64,000 nt of DNA from Lutimonas vermicola (lineage in GTDB: Bacteria > Bacteroidota > Bacteroidia > Flavobacteriales > Flavobacteriaceae). Shown here piece after piece: positions 25,317 through 33,947 of the stretch. A model generated the notes under the pieces. That model searched no databases. It was not told where the DNA came from and worked only from the letters and a program-made list of their open reading frames with translations. A program made the translations under genes and the position numbers. How positions within the stretch are numbered: the first letter of the stretch is position 1; the number at the start of each line of letters is the position of its first letter. The stretch lies in assembly GCF_038433205.1 (NCBI RefSeq), contig NZ_JBCDNA010000003.1, positions 558,001 through 622,000 on the forward strand, written 5' to 3'.

Positions 25317-25712
25317 TTATTTTAATAAGATGCCTCTTTGGTTTAATATGTCGATATGCCTTAATGAGCCTTCTTTAAGACTGTTTTTTTCGAGTATAAA
25401 TTCTTTTTCAAACATGCGGTTCTCTTCAAAAAAAGTCACCTTAAAATGATTGTTTAACACAAGCAGGTCTTCAGGCATAAGTTCCACTTTCGCAAAGGAC
25501 TGCGCAGGCAAGCGATCTATTTTATGCCTCATGACCGATGTTTCTTTTTCCTTGTCTGCCCCTTTGGAAACAATCAGCACCATTTCAAGGGGGACCTCTT
25601 TTTTATTGATCAAATAAGCATAGTGGTCATTTGACTTAAAGGCCTCATTGTATTCCTGGCTTACGGCCATATATACGTCTTTAACAGTTGGAATTTGTAT
25701 GTCTTTTTTCAT
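25317..25712 (-). CDS. Protein of unknown function in the glycerol operon
   Basis: This is a 131-residue, probably soluble protein with no signal peptide or membrane segment and no motif I recognise. The visible pattern is mixed alpha/beta: an N-terminal helix (VKDVYMAVSQEYNEAF), alternating strands (VPLEMVLIVSKG, HFKVTFFEENRMFEKEFIL) and no conserved Cys or His cluster. It lies between glpK (16-bp gap) and the PPOX-like gene (5-bp gap), so it is part of the glp operon. Confidence 0.75.
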   Translation of the reverse strand: MKKDIQIPTVKDVYMAVSQEYNEAFKSNDHYAYLINKKEVPLEMVLIVSKGADKEKETSVMRHKIDRLPAQSFAKVELMPEDLLVLNNHFKVTFFEENRMFEKEFILEKNSLKEGSLRHIDILNQRGILLK

Positions 25713-25728
25713 TTTTATGCTCTATGGG

Positions 25729-27216
25729 TCAATCTTCCCAGTCCATTGATCGGGATACAGCCTTTTTCCAGGTCGCGTAAAGTTTGTCTCTTTTTGCCTC
25801 TTCCATGACAGGGTGAAATTCCTTTTGAATCTTTCTGTTTTTAAGGATATCTTCTTTTTTCCATAAGCCGACCCCGATGCCGGCAAGATAAGCCGCGCCC
25901 AGTGCAGTGGATTCTATGATTTCGGCTCTTTCAACACGGGTTCCTAATATGCCGGCCTGAAACTGCATCAGGTAATTATTGGCACAGGCGCCCCCATCAA
26001 CCTTTAAGGCTGCAAGTTTTACACCAGAATCTTCTTCCATGGCCAGGATGAGGTCTTTGCTGCGGTAAGCAAGTGATTCCAGGGTGGCTTTGATCAAATG
26101 ATTTTTACCTGTATCACGGGTCAGTCCAAAAATGGAGCCTCTGGCATCCATATCCCAATAAGGTGCACCCAATCCTGCAAAGGCGGGAACCACATACACA
26201 TTGCTATCTCCAATCACCTGTTCGGCAAAATATTCAGAATCCTTGGCATGGTCTATAAGCTGCAGCCCGTCCCTGAGCCATTGAATAGCTGCTCCTGCAA
26301 TAAGCACACTTCCTTCAAGGGCATATTGAACCTCGCCGTCAAGGCCCCAGGCGATCGTGGTAAGCAAACCATTGGCCGAAAATTTGGGTTTTTTACCGGT
26401 ATTCATCAGCAGAAAACAACCTGTTCCATAGGTGTTCTTGGTTTCGCCTTTTTTAAAACAGGCCTGGCCAAAAAGGGCAGCCTGCTGATCACCTGCCATG
26501 CCTGATAAGGGAATAACATGATCATCAAAAGTGAAATTCCCAAAGTGAAAACACGAGGGCTTTACCTCAGGCAACATCGATTCCGGAATACCGAGCCTGT
26601 CCAGCATATTTTTATCCCATTCAAGGTCTTTGATGTTGTAAATCATCGTTCGGGAAGCGTTTGAATAATCAGTGGCATGTACTTTTCCTTTGGTAAGGTT
26701 CCACAACAACCAGGTGTCTACGGTTCCAAAAAGCAAGGATCCTTTTTCATTCAGTGCTTTGGCTTTTGGTACATTGTCAAGGATCCATTTGATTTTAGTA
26801 GCCGAAAAATAGGAATCAATAACGAGCCCTGTATTGTCTCGTACATATGCATTGAGTGTTGCATCTGCTTTTAATTCTTTACATAACTTACTCGTTCTTA
26901 CATCTTGCCAAACAATCGCATTATAAACGGGTTCACCCGTATTTTTATTCCAGAGAACAGTGGTTTCCCGTTGATTGGTGATGCCTATACCCAGTATATC
27001 AGCTGCATCCACATTATTTTCCCTTATCACATTGTGCAGGGTTTCGAGTTGCGACTGGTAAATTTCTACGGCATTTTGCTCTACCCAGCCGTGTTTGGGA
27101 TAGATTTGCTCTGTCTCTTTTTGCGATATACCACAGATCTTTCCCGTATCATCAAATAATACGGTTCTTGAACTCGTGGTCCCCTGATCAAGGGCAATGA
27201 TATATTTTTTACCCAT
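25729..27216 (-). CDS. glpK: Glycerol kinase
   Basis: GlpK phosphorylates glycerol to sn-glycerol 3-phosphate with ATP. The 495-residue protein (start MGKKYIIALDQGTTSSR at 27216) shows the FGGY-family blocks DQGTTSSR, GWVEQNAVEIYQSQ, ITNQRETTVLWNKNTGEP, IVWQDVRTS, and near the C-terminus LKVDGGACANNYLMQFQAGI. ATG at 27255 would add 13 unconserved residues inside glpF. The chosen start overlaps glpF by 8 bp, consistent with translational coupling. Confidence 0.96.
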   Translation of the reverse strand: MGKKYIIALDQGTTSSRTVLFDDTGKICGISQKETEQIYPKHGWVEQNAVEIYQSQLETLHNVIRENNVDAADILGIGITNQRETTVLWNKNTGEPVYNAIVWQDVRTSKLCKELKADATLNAYVRDNTGLVIDSYFSATKIKWILDNVPKAKALNEKGSLLFGTVDTWLLWNLTKGKVHATDYSNASRTMIYNIKDLEWDKNMLDRLGIPESMLPEVKPSCFHFGNFTFDDHVIPLSGMAGDQQAALFGQACFKKGETKNTYGTGCFLLMNTGKKPKFSANGLLTTIAWGLDGEVQYALEGSVLIAGAAIQWLRDGLQLIDHAKDSEYFAEQVIGDSNVYVVPAFAGLGAPYWDMDARGSIFGLTRDTGKNHLIKATLESLAYRSKDLILAMEEDSGVKLAALKVDGGACANNYLMQFQAGILGTRVERAEIIESTALGAAYLAGIGVGLWKKEDILKNRKIQKEFHPVMEEAKRDKLYATWKKAVSRSMDWED

Positions 27217-28021
27217 GGTGCTGATTTTTTTGAGATTGGATATTACTGACCACAACCGAGATCAATATACCTGCGATTAAAGCCATTACGATACCATAGC
27301 GAATTTGAAAATCATTTTTATAGAGCAATTGATAACAGGAAGCCCCTAAAAAACTCCCAAGGATCGGCCCCAGAATCGGGACCCAGGCATAGCGCCAATC
27401 AGATCCTCCTTTGCCCATAATGGGAAGCAGGTAATGCGCCAGGCGAGGACCAAGATCCCTTGCCGGGTTAATGGCAAATCCGGTGGTGCCACCCAAAGCA
27501 AAACCGATTACCATGATCAAAGCACCAACTACCAAAGGATTCAGGCCTTCGGTAAAATTTGTTGTCCCGATAAACAGTAAACTAAAAATAAGTACGGCGG
27601 TACCGATGATCTCACTGATCAGGTTATGCACGTATGACCTGATGGCCGGAACCGTGGCAAAAGTTGCAAGTTTCGAAATCTTGTCATCGGTTTTTGACCA
27701 TAGCGGGATATAAAAGATCCATACGATACCGGCACCGCAAAATGCTCCTGCGATCTGTGACAACACATATCCGGGCACCTTGGCCCAGGGGAATTCACCC
27801 ACAAAGGCAAAACCCAAAGTCACCGCCGGGTTGATATGTGCCCCACTGATGCTTCCCACACCGTAAATGGCAAATGTCACCGCCAATCCCCAACTTACCA
27901 CAATGGTGTTCCATCCCGAACCAAAAGCCTTAGAATCTTTTAAGACTACTCCGGCCACCACACCACCTCCGATAAGGATCAGGAAAAAGGTTCCTAAGAA
28001 TTCTGCGAGGTATTGAGACAT
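27209..28021 (-). CDS. glpF: Glycerol uptake facilitator (aquaglyceroporin)
   Basis: This 270-residue MIP-family channel has six membrane segments and two NPA half-helices: Asn64-Pro-Ala in GAHINPAVTLG and Asn185-Pro-Ala in GFAINPARDLGPRL. The Asp after NPAR (D189) is typical of glycerol-conducting GlpF rather than water-specific channels. It is first in the operon glpF-glpK-unknown-PPOX-glpD. Confidence 0.95.
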   Translation of the reverse strand: MSQYLAEFLGTFFLILIGGGVVAGVVLKDSKAFGSGWNTIVVSWGLAVTFAIYGVGSISGAHINPAVTLGFAFVGEFPWAKVPGYVLSQIAGAFCGAGIVWIFYIPLWSKTDDKISKLATFATVPAIRSYVHNLISEIIGTAVLIFSLLFIGTTNFTEGLNPLVVGALIMVIGFALGGTTGFAINPARDLGPRLAHYLLPIMGKGGSDWRYAWVPILGPILGSFLGASCYQLLYKNDFQIRYGIVMALIAGILISVVVSNIQSQKNQHHG

Positions 28022-28090
28022 GGGTTTGATTTTGTTTATGACAATTTACAAATTATATTGAATAAATTTTTTTCTTCTTTTATCTTGATG

Positions 28091-28138
28091 CTACAATGCT
28101 ACAATGCTACAATGCTACAATGCTACAATGCTACAATG
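28091..28138. repeat. Octamer tandem repeat CTACAATG x6
   Basis: Six perfect copies of CTACAATG, followed by CGTGAATGCTTGAATG, lie about 70 bp upstream of glpF in the intergenic gap. A related word string (ATGCTACAATATT, then ATGCGTGAATGTATGAAT) is at 38031-38059. Confidence 0.95.
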
Positions 28139-28261
28139 CGTGAATGCTTGAATGTGGGTGTCTTGTCCTGAAACAGGTATACATAGAGAAGTAGACAATA
28201 TTCAATGTTACAAACCTGATTTGATGTCTCCCATCTCAATTCTCCCTTAACACCTGGTTCA

Positions 28262-29245
28262 TTATTTTATTTTTTCAAGCAATTTTTCTGTTTTTTCCCA
28301 AAGGTGTTTCCCATTTTCTGGAGCAGTAGCTTTTGGGTCTATTTCTTTTCTGCTCATCAAAAACAAATAGTCGGTTGGTTTCCCTTCCAGGTCTTTTGAA
28401 GCTGATAAATATACAACAGGCTCTGCGGCCTTTTCGGGGGAGCTAAAAAATAGTTTAAATACTAATTTCAGTAAAGGCTGCACCATTTTTGGAGCCTCAC
28501 GGGCAATGTTGGAATTTACAGGACCCGGACACAAGGCAAAAACTGAGTGGGAAGTCTTTTCGCCAACATTGAGTCTTCTTGACAGTTCTTGAGAAAATGT
28601 TGTCATCAATAATTTATAATATCCATATCGTTCAACGGTTTTAGCCATCTTATGATCCTTAAATTCACCAAAAGTATCCCATTCAAATTCATCCGGATTC
28701 CTATGACTCTCAGACGACACAAAAATAATCCTTGGCAATTCATTTGAATCTGTGTTAAAACAATTTTCTTTTAACAACCCATTCACCAAGACAAACTTTG
28801 CAAGATAATTAACCATAAACATTTCATCTAATCCTTCTTTGGTTTTTCTTGCCTCACTTACCACTATGGCAGCATTGCAAATCAAGATATCTATTTGTCC
28901 AAACTTACTTTTTACCGCCTTCACCAGATGATGTATGGAATCAAAATCAGAAAGATCTACGGGCAACATATGAATGTTCGTTTTTCCCGATACTCTTTTA
29001 ACTTCTTCTCCTTTTTCTGGAATACCACTTCGAACTGCCATAATGACCTCGGCATCTCTCGCAGCAAGCTGTTTGGCTACGGCTAAACCTAAGCCTGAAC
29101 TTGAGCCGGTAATCAATACTTTTTTACCTTGTAAACTGTCAATTACTGACAATTCCCCTACTCTTTCCTGCTTTTTAAACAAGCCCAGGATTCCCGTAAT
29201 CGTCGCCTGCAAAGGGCTGTCATATTTTTTTTCTTTCAAAGTCAT
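28262..29245 (-). CDS. Short-chain dehydrogenase/reductase (SDR)
   Basis: This 327-residue SDR has the NAD(P) motif TGSSSGLG at residues 46-53, ILICNAAIV, the Ser of FVSSESH and the catalytic YGYYK (Y-x3-K). It resembles retinol dehydrogenase/protochlorophyllide-reductase-like SDRs, which act on hydrophobic alcohols. The roughly 45-residue N-terminal extension is unusual for a classical SDR. The sulfotransferase stop is one base upstream, so it belongs to the same transcript. The substrate is not known. Confidence 0.88.
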   Translation of the reverse strand: MTLKEKKYDSPLQATITGILGLFKKQERVGELSVIDSLQGKKVLITGSSSGLGLAVAKQLAARDAEVIMAVRSGIPEKGEEVKRVSGKTNIHMLPVDLSDFDSIHHLVKAVKSKFGQIDILICNAAIVVSEARKTKEGLDEMFMVNYLAKFVLVNGLLKENCFNTDSNELPRIIFVSSESHRNPDEFEWDTFGEFKDHKMAKTVERYGYYKLLMTTFSQELSRRLNVGEKTSHSVFALCPGPVNSNIAREAPKMVQPLLKLVFKLFFSSPEKAAEPVVYLSASKDLEGKPTDYLFLMSRKEIDPKATAPENGKHLWEKTEKLLEKIK

Positions 29246-29246
29246 T

Positions 29247-30500
29247 TTATTTCTTTAATGATGTTTGAAAATGTTCGTATGATGCCATATAATCTCTAAT
29301 ATAAGACTCATCGATCCCAAAGTCACTGAGCTCATATTGATGTATACCGTATTTTTCCTTAGGATTTCGACTATTTTCAGCTTCGAAAGACGCTAATAAT
29401 TCGGCTGAAACAGGCTCTCCTCTGTCCCGATATATTTGTTTAACTGCATCGATGGTATCTTTTATCAAGTCTTCGTATAAAACATCGGTGAAAACCACAT
29501 CACCTTTATCATTCTTGCGATATTCCAAAGCCTTGGATAACATAAAACCATTTTTTCTTACCCATTGTTTTGCCACTGTATGCTGGTCTACTTCCTCGCT
29601 AAATAATATCCTCGAATAGGATACCATACTCAAAAACGAAGGAATACATTCATTAATGTTTCGATGCGTCCAGATAAACTGAACGTTTCCAAAGTATTTT
29701 TTTACAAGCGGTAAAAACTCCAAATGATGCGGCGTTTTAAGTACCCACCTTTTGCCTGGTCTCTGCCATTGTAAAAGTTTCAACAACTTGACCATATATT
29801 CATACGCAGATGACTGATCGGCCTTTTCGAGCCAGGCAGCATAAGTTGGTACATTCATCGTAGCTTCAGTAGTGGTGCTTAAAAATGACACATCTAATAA
29901 GAGCACGTCTTCCTCAGGAGCCTCATATTCGATAGGATGAATCGCAAAAAAACCGGGTGACATATATTGCAAAGCCTTTACGCTTGTCTTGGCAATTTTT
30001 ATACGCTCCTTTCCTGTTTTAATATCATTATTTATTGGTGCAGGATTCAAAGCTTCCCAACTTAATACACTTCGATTCTCAGGATCGGAAGCCAATAGGC
30101 GCTGTAATTTCGTAGTTCCTGTTCTTTGCAAGCCAACAATCACCATACATGGATAAAGTTCTTGTTCTAAAATTTCGGGATGCTTTTTAAAATAATACTC
30201 AGCCCTTAACCTCACAGACAGCAAATTAATGATCCTTTGTCGGGTAATGAATTGACCTATGGAGTGAAGTTGGGCCTCTTCCCTGATTGATTTTAACATT
30301 ACCTCAAGAGGTTCTTCCCAAAAGTCGGTTCCAAAATCGTTTAGCCCGGTTGTTTTTTTTGCGGCATTCATTAAACTTTCCTTGGTGAGTACCGATTTGG
30401 TTCCCAAAGGGTAGGTTTTCCTCCAAAACTTATTGACTAAAGTAAACCACTTGGGTTGCTCCTTGTATTTACCTGATTTAATAATTTTTTTGTCTTTCAT
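29247..30500 (-). CDS. Sulfotransferase family protein
   Basis: This 417-residue protein would transfer sulfate from PAPS to a hydroxyl. The 5'-phosphosulfate loop is IVGLQRTGTTKLQRLL (residues 121-136), and the 3'-phosphate region VQFIWTHRNINECIPSFLS lies downstream, as in the Sulfotransfer_3-type family. Its ATG at 30500 overlaps the DUF1214 stop (ATGA). An in-frame ATG at 30587 inside the upstream gene would add 29 residues and is rejected. The acceptor is unknown; the neighbours suggest a lipophilic alcohol. Confidence 0.87.
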   Translation of the reverse strand: MKDKKIIKSGKYKEQPKWFTLVNKFWRKTYPLGTKSVLTKESLMNAAKKTTGLNDFGTDFWEEPLEVMLKSIREEAQLHSIGQFITRQRIINLLSVRLRAEYYFKKHPEILEQELYPCMVIVGLQRTGTTKLQRLLASDPENRSVLSWEALNPAPINNDIKTGKERIKIAKTSVKALQYMSPGFFAIHPIEYEAPEEDVLLLDVSFLSTTTEATMNVPTYAAWLEKADQSSAYEYMVKLLKLLQWQRPGKRWVLKTPHHLEFLPLVKKYFGNVQFIWTHRNINECIPSFLSMVSYSRILFSEEVDQHTVAKQWVRKNGFMLSKALEYRKNDKGDVVFTDVLYEDLIKDTIDAVKQIYRDRGEPVSAELLASFEAENSRNPKEKYGIHQYELSDFGIDESYIRDYMASYEHFQTSLKK

Positions 30501-31684
30501 ACAGCTTTCAAAGTATGAAATGGTACCACTTCGCAGTTTGGTTGAATCGCTTTGGCTCCGTTTTCCAATCTGTACCAGCGCCAACACATGGTTCCTTCAA
30601 AATGATCGCAGGTATCTAACCAGTTCTTATGGCCTGGATCTCTGTGGGCAACAACTATACGTACGCTGCCGTCAGCCTCATACTGTGCGGTTCCTTTACT
30701 AATGCAAATGGTATGATAACGGTAATCAAGAGATTCCATCCAATAATTGTTTAGCTGAAAGTTCCAGCTATCACAATCTGGAGGGTTAACAGTAATAATT
30801 AAAGCTTCCTCTTCTTTTAAATTCCAGTAGCTGTGGTAATAAATAATATTGGCATCTCCACCAGCTGCGTTTGATATTTTTGGGTCAAATTGAGGCAATT
30901 GATTGACGTGCTTCTTAAAACCTTTTGCCCATTTTGCAAATAACAAGGGTGCCCCTGCCACAAACATGGAAGCCATTTTTAATCCTTCATCGATCATTTT
31001 TGGCGTAATTGGATCAGGTGATTTTCGCCCATCCAAATTCTCAATATGAATTTCTGCCGCAACTTCTTTAAAGCGATCATAAAAAGTTTGGCGCACCATC
31101 ACTAAACCGGTATCCGATTCAAGCTTTAACCAATTTTTACCTTTTTTTTCTTTGCTTAAAATGATTTCAAAACTGCCATCTTTCTCCAACTGCAAATCAC
31201 TTCCTTCCAAAACTCCACAGGGGCTCAGGCCGCCGGTTGTGCCATAACTCCCATTTTGTGTAAAAAATCCTATATAATGAGCTGTGTTTCTTTTACCCCT
31301 GATTCGGTATTCAAATGCGCCACTTATCTGAGCATTGAAATAATAATTATCAGGATTATCGGCGCCCATTTTCACTGTTTTATGCACCATTCTTTTAAAA
31401 ACCGGAAAACTTGGATCGGCATATTCCACAAAGGCCTCCAATGAAACTCTGGTTAAACGCGTCAAATATCTGATTCCCTCGGCTTGAGAAAATGCATCCT
31501 GAGGAGCTCCGGCATATTTTAAATTTGTTCCGGCAAGTTTTAACTTATCACAGTAGTCTTCCCATGATTTACCTGAAACAATGCGTTTATCATAAATATC
31601 ATCTTCATTTAAGCCAAAAATGGAATATCTGATCTTTCTAAAAAAATTAGAAATGGCTAAAAAAACAAAAAGTAACTTCTGCAT
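30497..31684 (-). CDS. DUF1214 domain-containing protein
   Basis: This 395-residue protein starts with a hydrophobic segment (LLFVFLAISNFF) that may be a signal or anchor. The C-terminal third has the DUF1214 pattern: WNFQLNNYWMESLDY, then YEADGSVRIVVAHRDPGHKNWLDT and GTMCWRWYRL. The family has no established biochemical role that I know. The gene overlaps the sulfotransferase by 4 bp, so the two are translationally coupled. Confidence 0.75.
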   Translation of the reverse strand: MQKLLFVFLAISNFFRKIRYSIFGLNEDDIYDKRIVSGKSWEDYCDKLKLAGTNLKYAGAPQDAFSQAEGIRYLTRLTRVSLEAFVEYADPSFPVFKRMVHKTVKMGADNPDNYYFNAQISGAFEYRIRGKRNTAHYIGFFTQNGSYGTTGGLSPCGVLEGSDLQLEKDGSFEIILSKEKKGKNWLKLESDTGLVMVRQTFYDRFKEVAAEIHIENLDGRKSPDPITPKMIDEGLKMASMFVAGAPLLFAKWAKGFKKHVNQLPQFDPKISNAAGGDANIIYYHSYWNLKEEEALIITVNPPDCDSWNFQLNNYWMESLDYRYHTICISKGTAQYEADGSVRIVVAHRDPGHKNWLDTCDHFEGTMCWRWYRLENGAKAIQPNCEVVPFHTLKAV

Positions 31685-31794
31685 TTGACTAAAAAAATAT
31701 CTTTTTTTAAATTAACATAAAACTATGATAAAAACAACAAACCCAATACTTGCATTGGATCTTCTTCAAGGAGCAAAACAAACTTCAAAACTCA

Positions 31795-32466
31795 CTAGCT
31801 TTTTATATGATACTCCATAGCCAAATAAGGTTCTATGGATCCATAATCTAAAAAAGATTTCGTGTCGCGATATACGGCAATCATATTAGGAATTATATGA
31901 TATGGTGTACCAAAAAATTTAAACGGATTCAACAATTCAGCTTTGGTTTTACAGTGCTCCTCTACAATCCCATCCCAACTTTCTGTATTATTTTTTCCCA
32001 TGCCATCGACAACATTTCGGTTGTAATTCCATAAAGGATGTAATTTTAAGGACAGTGGGGTGTGGCTATTATGCCATCGGTCAATAAAGGTTTTATAGTC
32101 TATTGATTTTTTCTTGTTAAACAAAGTCAATAAACAAATGCCTGGACTTGCATTACCGTCTTCCCAGTTTTTAACATATGCCACTGGTAAAGCTTCAGTA
32201 ACGTCAAAAGAACCTGCGAAACCTTCAATCGCATCAATTTCATCCATAATGGTTTCACCATGACAGACAACAGAAATCGAAGCAAGTTTCTTTTTTTTAA
32301 ACGGAATAATCGAAATTGCGGGGGGTTTATTTTCGGTCAATACTACCTTAAGCTTTTCAGGATGCTGACGCAAAACAATATCATCGGCTAAGCTTAATAT
32401 TCTATGCTTAAAACCTGAATAACTTTCTTGTTTAGCACCTCTGATCAGGTACATTATTTTTTTCAT
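31795..32466 (-). CDS. EthD-like domain protein
   Basis: This 223-residue cytoplasmic protein carries a C-terminal EthD/dimeric alpha-beta-barrel-like segment: LLTLFNKKKSIDYKTFIDRWHNSHTPL followed by WNYNRNVVDG. The N-terminal half repeats a weaker version of this fold. EthD-like proteins often accompany oxidative or lipid pathways, but their chemistry is generally undefined. It is the first gene of the minus-strand set EthD-DUF1214-sulfotransferase-SDR, with a 110-bp gap before DUF1214, and is divergent from the 3-beta-HSD-like gene. Confidence 0.65.
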   Translation of the reverse strand: MKKIMYLIRGAKQESYSGFKHRILSLADDIVLRQHPEKLKVVLTENKPPAISIIPFKKKKLASISVVCHGETIMDEIDAIEGFAGSFDVTEALPVAYVKNWEDGNASPGICLLTLFNKKKSIDYKTFIDRWHNSHTPLSLKLHPLWNYNRNVVDGMGKNNTESWDGIVEEHCKTKAELLNPFKFFGTPYHIIPNMIAVYRDTKSFLDYGSIEPYLAMEYHIKS

Positions 32467-32540
32467 GTCAGAATCAATTCTAATTACTAAATTAGTCGTT
32501 CTTGTCTTGAAGCAAGATAGTAATTAATCAATACATTTTT

Positions 32541-33578
32541 ATGAAAAATGAGAACCCCAACATTCTTGTCACAGGAGGTGCAGGGTTTCTGGGAAGTAGA
32601 ATTGTCAAAGAATTATTATGCGATGACACGCCTCTGGAACCAGGCAGGATTATTGTTTTTGACTTACAAGAATACAAAGGACAAACAGATAATAAAATCG
32701 AAGTTATTAAAGGGGATATTCGGGATAAAAATGCTGTTGAAAAGGCTTGCCGGGGAATTGATATTGTAATCCATTGTGCTGCTATTATTGATTGGGGAAC
32801 AAGAACTAAGGAGGAGGTTTTATCTGTGAATCTTGGTGGTACTAAAAATATTATTGCGTCATGTAAAAAAAACCGGGTTAATAACCTGGTCTTTACGAGT
32901 TCTTTGGATGCTGTATTTTCAGGAAAACCATTGGTAAATATTAATGAAGATCAACCTTACCCCGCTTCGTACCATACTGTATATTGTGAGTCAAAAGTCT
33001 TAGGCGAAAAGGCTGTTCTTGAAGCTGGTTCACCTCACTTAAAGACCTGTATTTTGAGGCCTTCAGATATTTATGGAGAAGCAGACCCCTATCATATGGA
33101 TGCCTTAATTGATATGGCGAAAAGCGGCTTTTATGTTCGCCTGGGAAACGGCACTTCAAAATGTCAACAGGTGTATGTGGGCAATATGGCGCATGCCCAT
33201 CTGTTAGCTGCGAAAGCACTGTGGACAGACAACAAAAAAGTTATACAGCAAATTTATTTTATCAGCGATGCCAATGGCGTTAATTTTTTCAAGTTTTTTG
33301 ATCAAATAGTTTCTGGTGCCGGATATAAGATATTTCCTAAGAATGTATGGCTACCGTTCACATTAGCATATGCGATAGGTAGTATTTCAGAATTCATCGC
33401 AGTATTATGGCGACCCATAAAACATTACAATCCTAAGTTTAGCAGATTTGCGGTGTTATACACTTGTTTGGATTTTACTTTCTCAACTCAAAAAGCACTT
33501 GAAGATTTTAACTTCCAACCTAAATACAGTCATAATGAATCATTACAAAATACCATTGCTTATTATTTAAAAAAATAG
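32541..33578 (+). CDS. NAD-dependent 3-beta-hydroxysteroid dehydrogenase/epimerase-family protein
   Basis: This 345-residue extended SDR has the nucleotide motif TGGAGFLGS (residues 11-19), VIHCAAIIDWG, the catalytic TSS region (119-121) and Tyr148-x3-Lys152 (YCESK). GGTKNIIASCKK and LRPSDIYGEADP are typical of the 3-beta-HSD/OleD-like branch, which oxidises hydroxyl groups on sterols or long-chain beta-hydroxy acids. It is divergently transcribed from the EthD/sulfotransferase set across 74 bp and is likely part of the same pathway. Confidence 0.82.
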   Translation: MKNENPNILVTGGAGFLGSRIVKELLCDDTPLEPGRIIVFDLQEYKGQTDNKIEVIKGDIRDKNAVEKACRGIDIVIHCAAIIDWGTRTKEEVLSVNLGGTKNIIASCKKNRVNNLVFTSSLDAVFSGKPLVNINEDQPYPASYHTVYCESKVLGEKAVLEAGSPHLKTCILRPSDIYGEADPYHMDALIDMAKSGFYVRLGNGTSKCQQVYVGNMAHAHLLAAKALWTDNKKVIQQIYFISDANGVNFFKFFDQIVSGAGYKIFPKNVWLPFTLAYAIGSISEFIAVLWRPIKHYNPKFSRFAVLYTCLDFTFSTQKALEDFNFQPKYSHNESLQNTIAYYLKK

Positions 33579-33715
33579 AGCCATAATGAATGCATTATAG
33601 CATTGCATCATTTTTAAAAATAAATATCGAACAAGGAATTTTGAATGATGAAGGTGTGGAAAATATAATTTATTGGATACGTTTGCTTACAAGGAAGGGA
33701 TTGAAGAATTTAACT

Positions 33716-33762
33716 TTCCCATTCGATATTCGATATTCCCTGTTCGATATTCGACATTCTTC
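33716..33762. repeat. TTCGATATTCGA word repeat
   Basis: Several copies of ATTCGATATT / GTTCGATATTC words occur in tandem. The same family recurs at 35000-35048, 36543-36582, 37985-38022 and 39753-39801, always between genes. Confidence 0.8.
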
Positions 33763-33764
33763 CC

Positions 33765-33944
33765 CTAGTCCACATCCCCCCGATTCTTAAACCGGTTAAA
33801 CATGAAATAAGCAATGATGACCAAAACAACAAATGGAAGATAGGTGCCAATCACAACCCCGATCTCATAACCTTTGTCCGGGGCGTTTTGCATTTTTTCT
33901 TCGATGTCGACTTGAAAAAGAAGTATCAGGATCAAATTCAGCAT
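33765..33944 (-). CDS. Small single-pass membrane protein (59 aa)
   Basis: Starting at ATG 33944 on the minus strand, the frame reads 59 codons to TAG. It has an N-terminal hydrophobic stretch (MLNLILILLFQ), a charged loop (DIEEKMQNAPDKGYE) and a strong membrane segment (GTYLPFVVLVIIAYFMFNR) ending in a basic tail. It starts 3 bp after the enoyl-CoA hydratase stop, so it is likely the second gene of that transcript. The function is unknown. The clean frame, operonic spacing and positive-inside tail support a real gene. Confidence 0.65.
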   Translation of the reverse strand: MLNLILILLFQVDIEEKMQNAPDKGYEIGVVIGTYLPFVVLVIIAYFMFNRFKNRGDVD

Positions 33945-33947
33945 GGC

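Noticed and set aside
16211..28138. CRISPR arrays suggested by the tandem tracts at 16211-16280 and 28091-28138
   Set aside because: Units are 7-8 bp with no spacers, and there are no cas genes in the window.
30501..30587. Longer start for the sulfotransferase
   Set aside because: It lies inside the DUF1214 gene; the ATGA overlap at 30497-30500 is the usual coupled start.
33590..33790. 66-codon open frame on the plus strand after the 3-beta-HSD-like gene
   Set aside because: Its second half is a translation of the TTCGATATTC word repeat, it overlaps the minus-strand 59-residue gene and has no recognisable domain.
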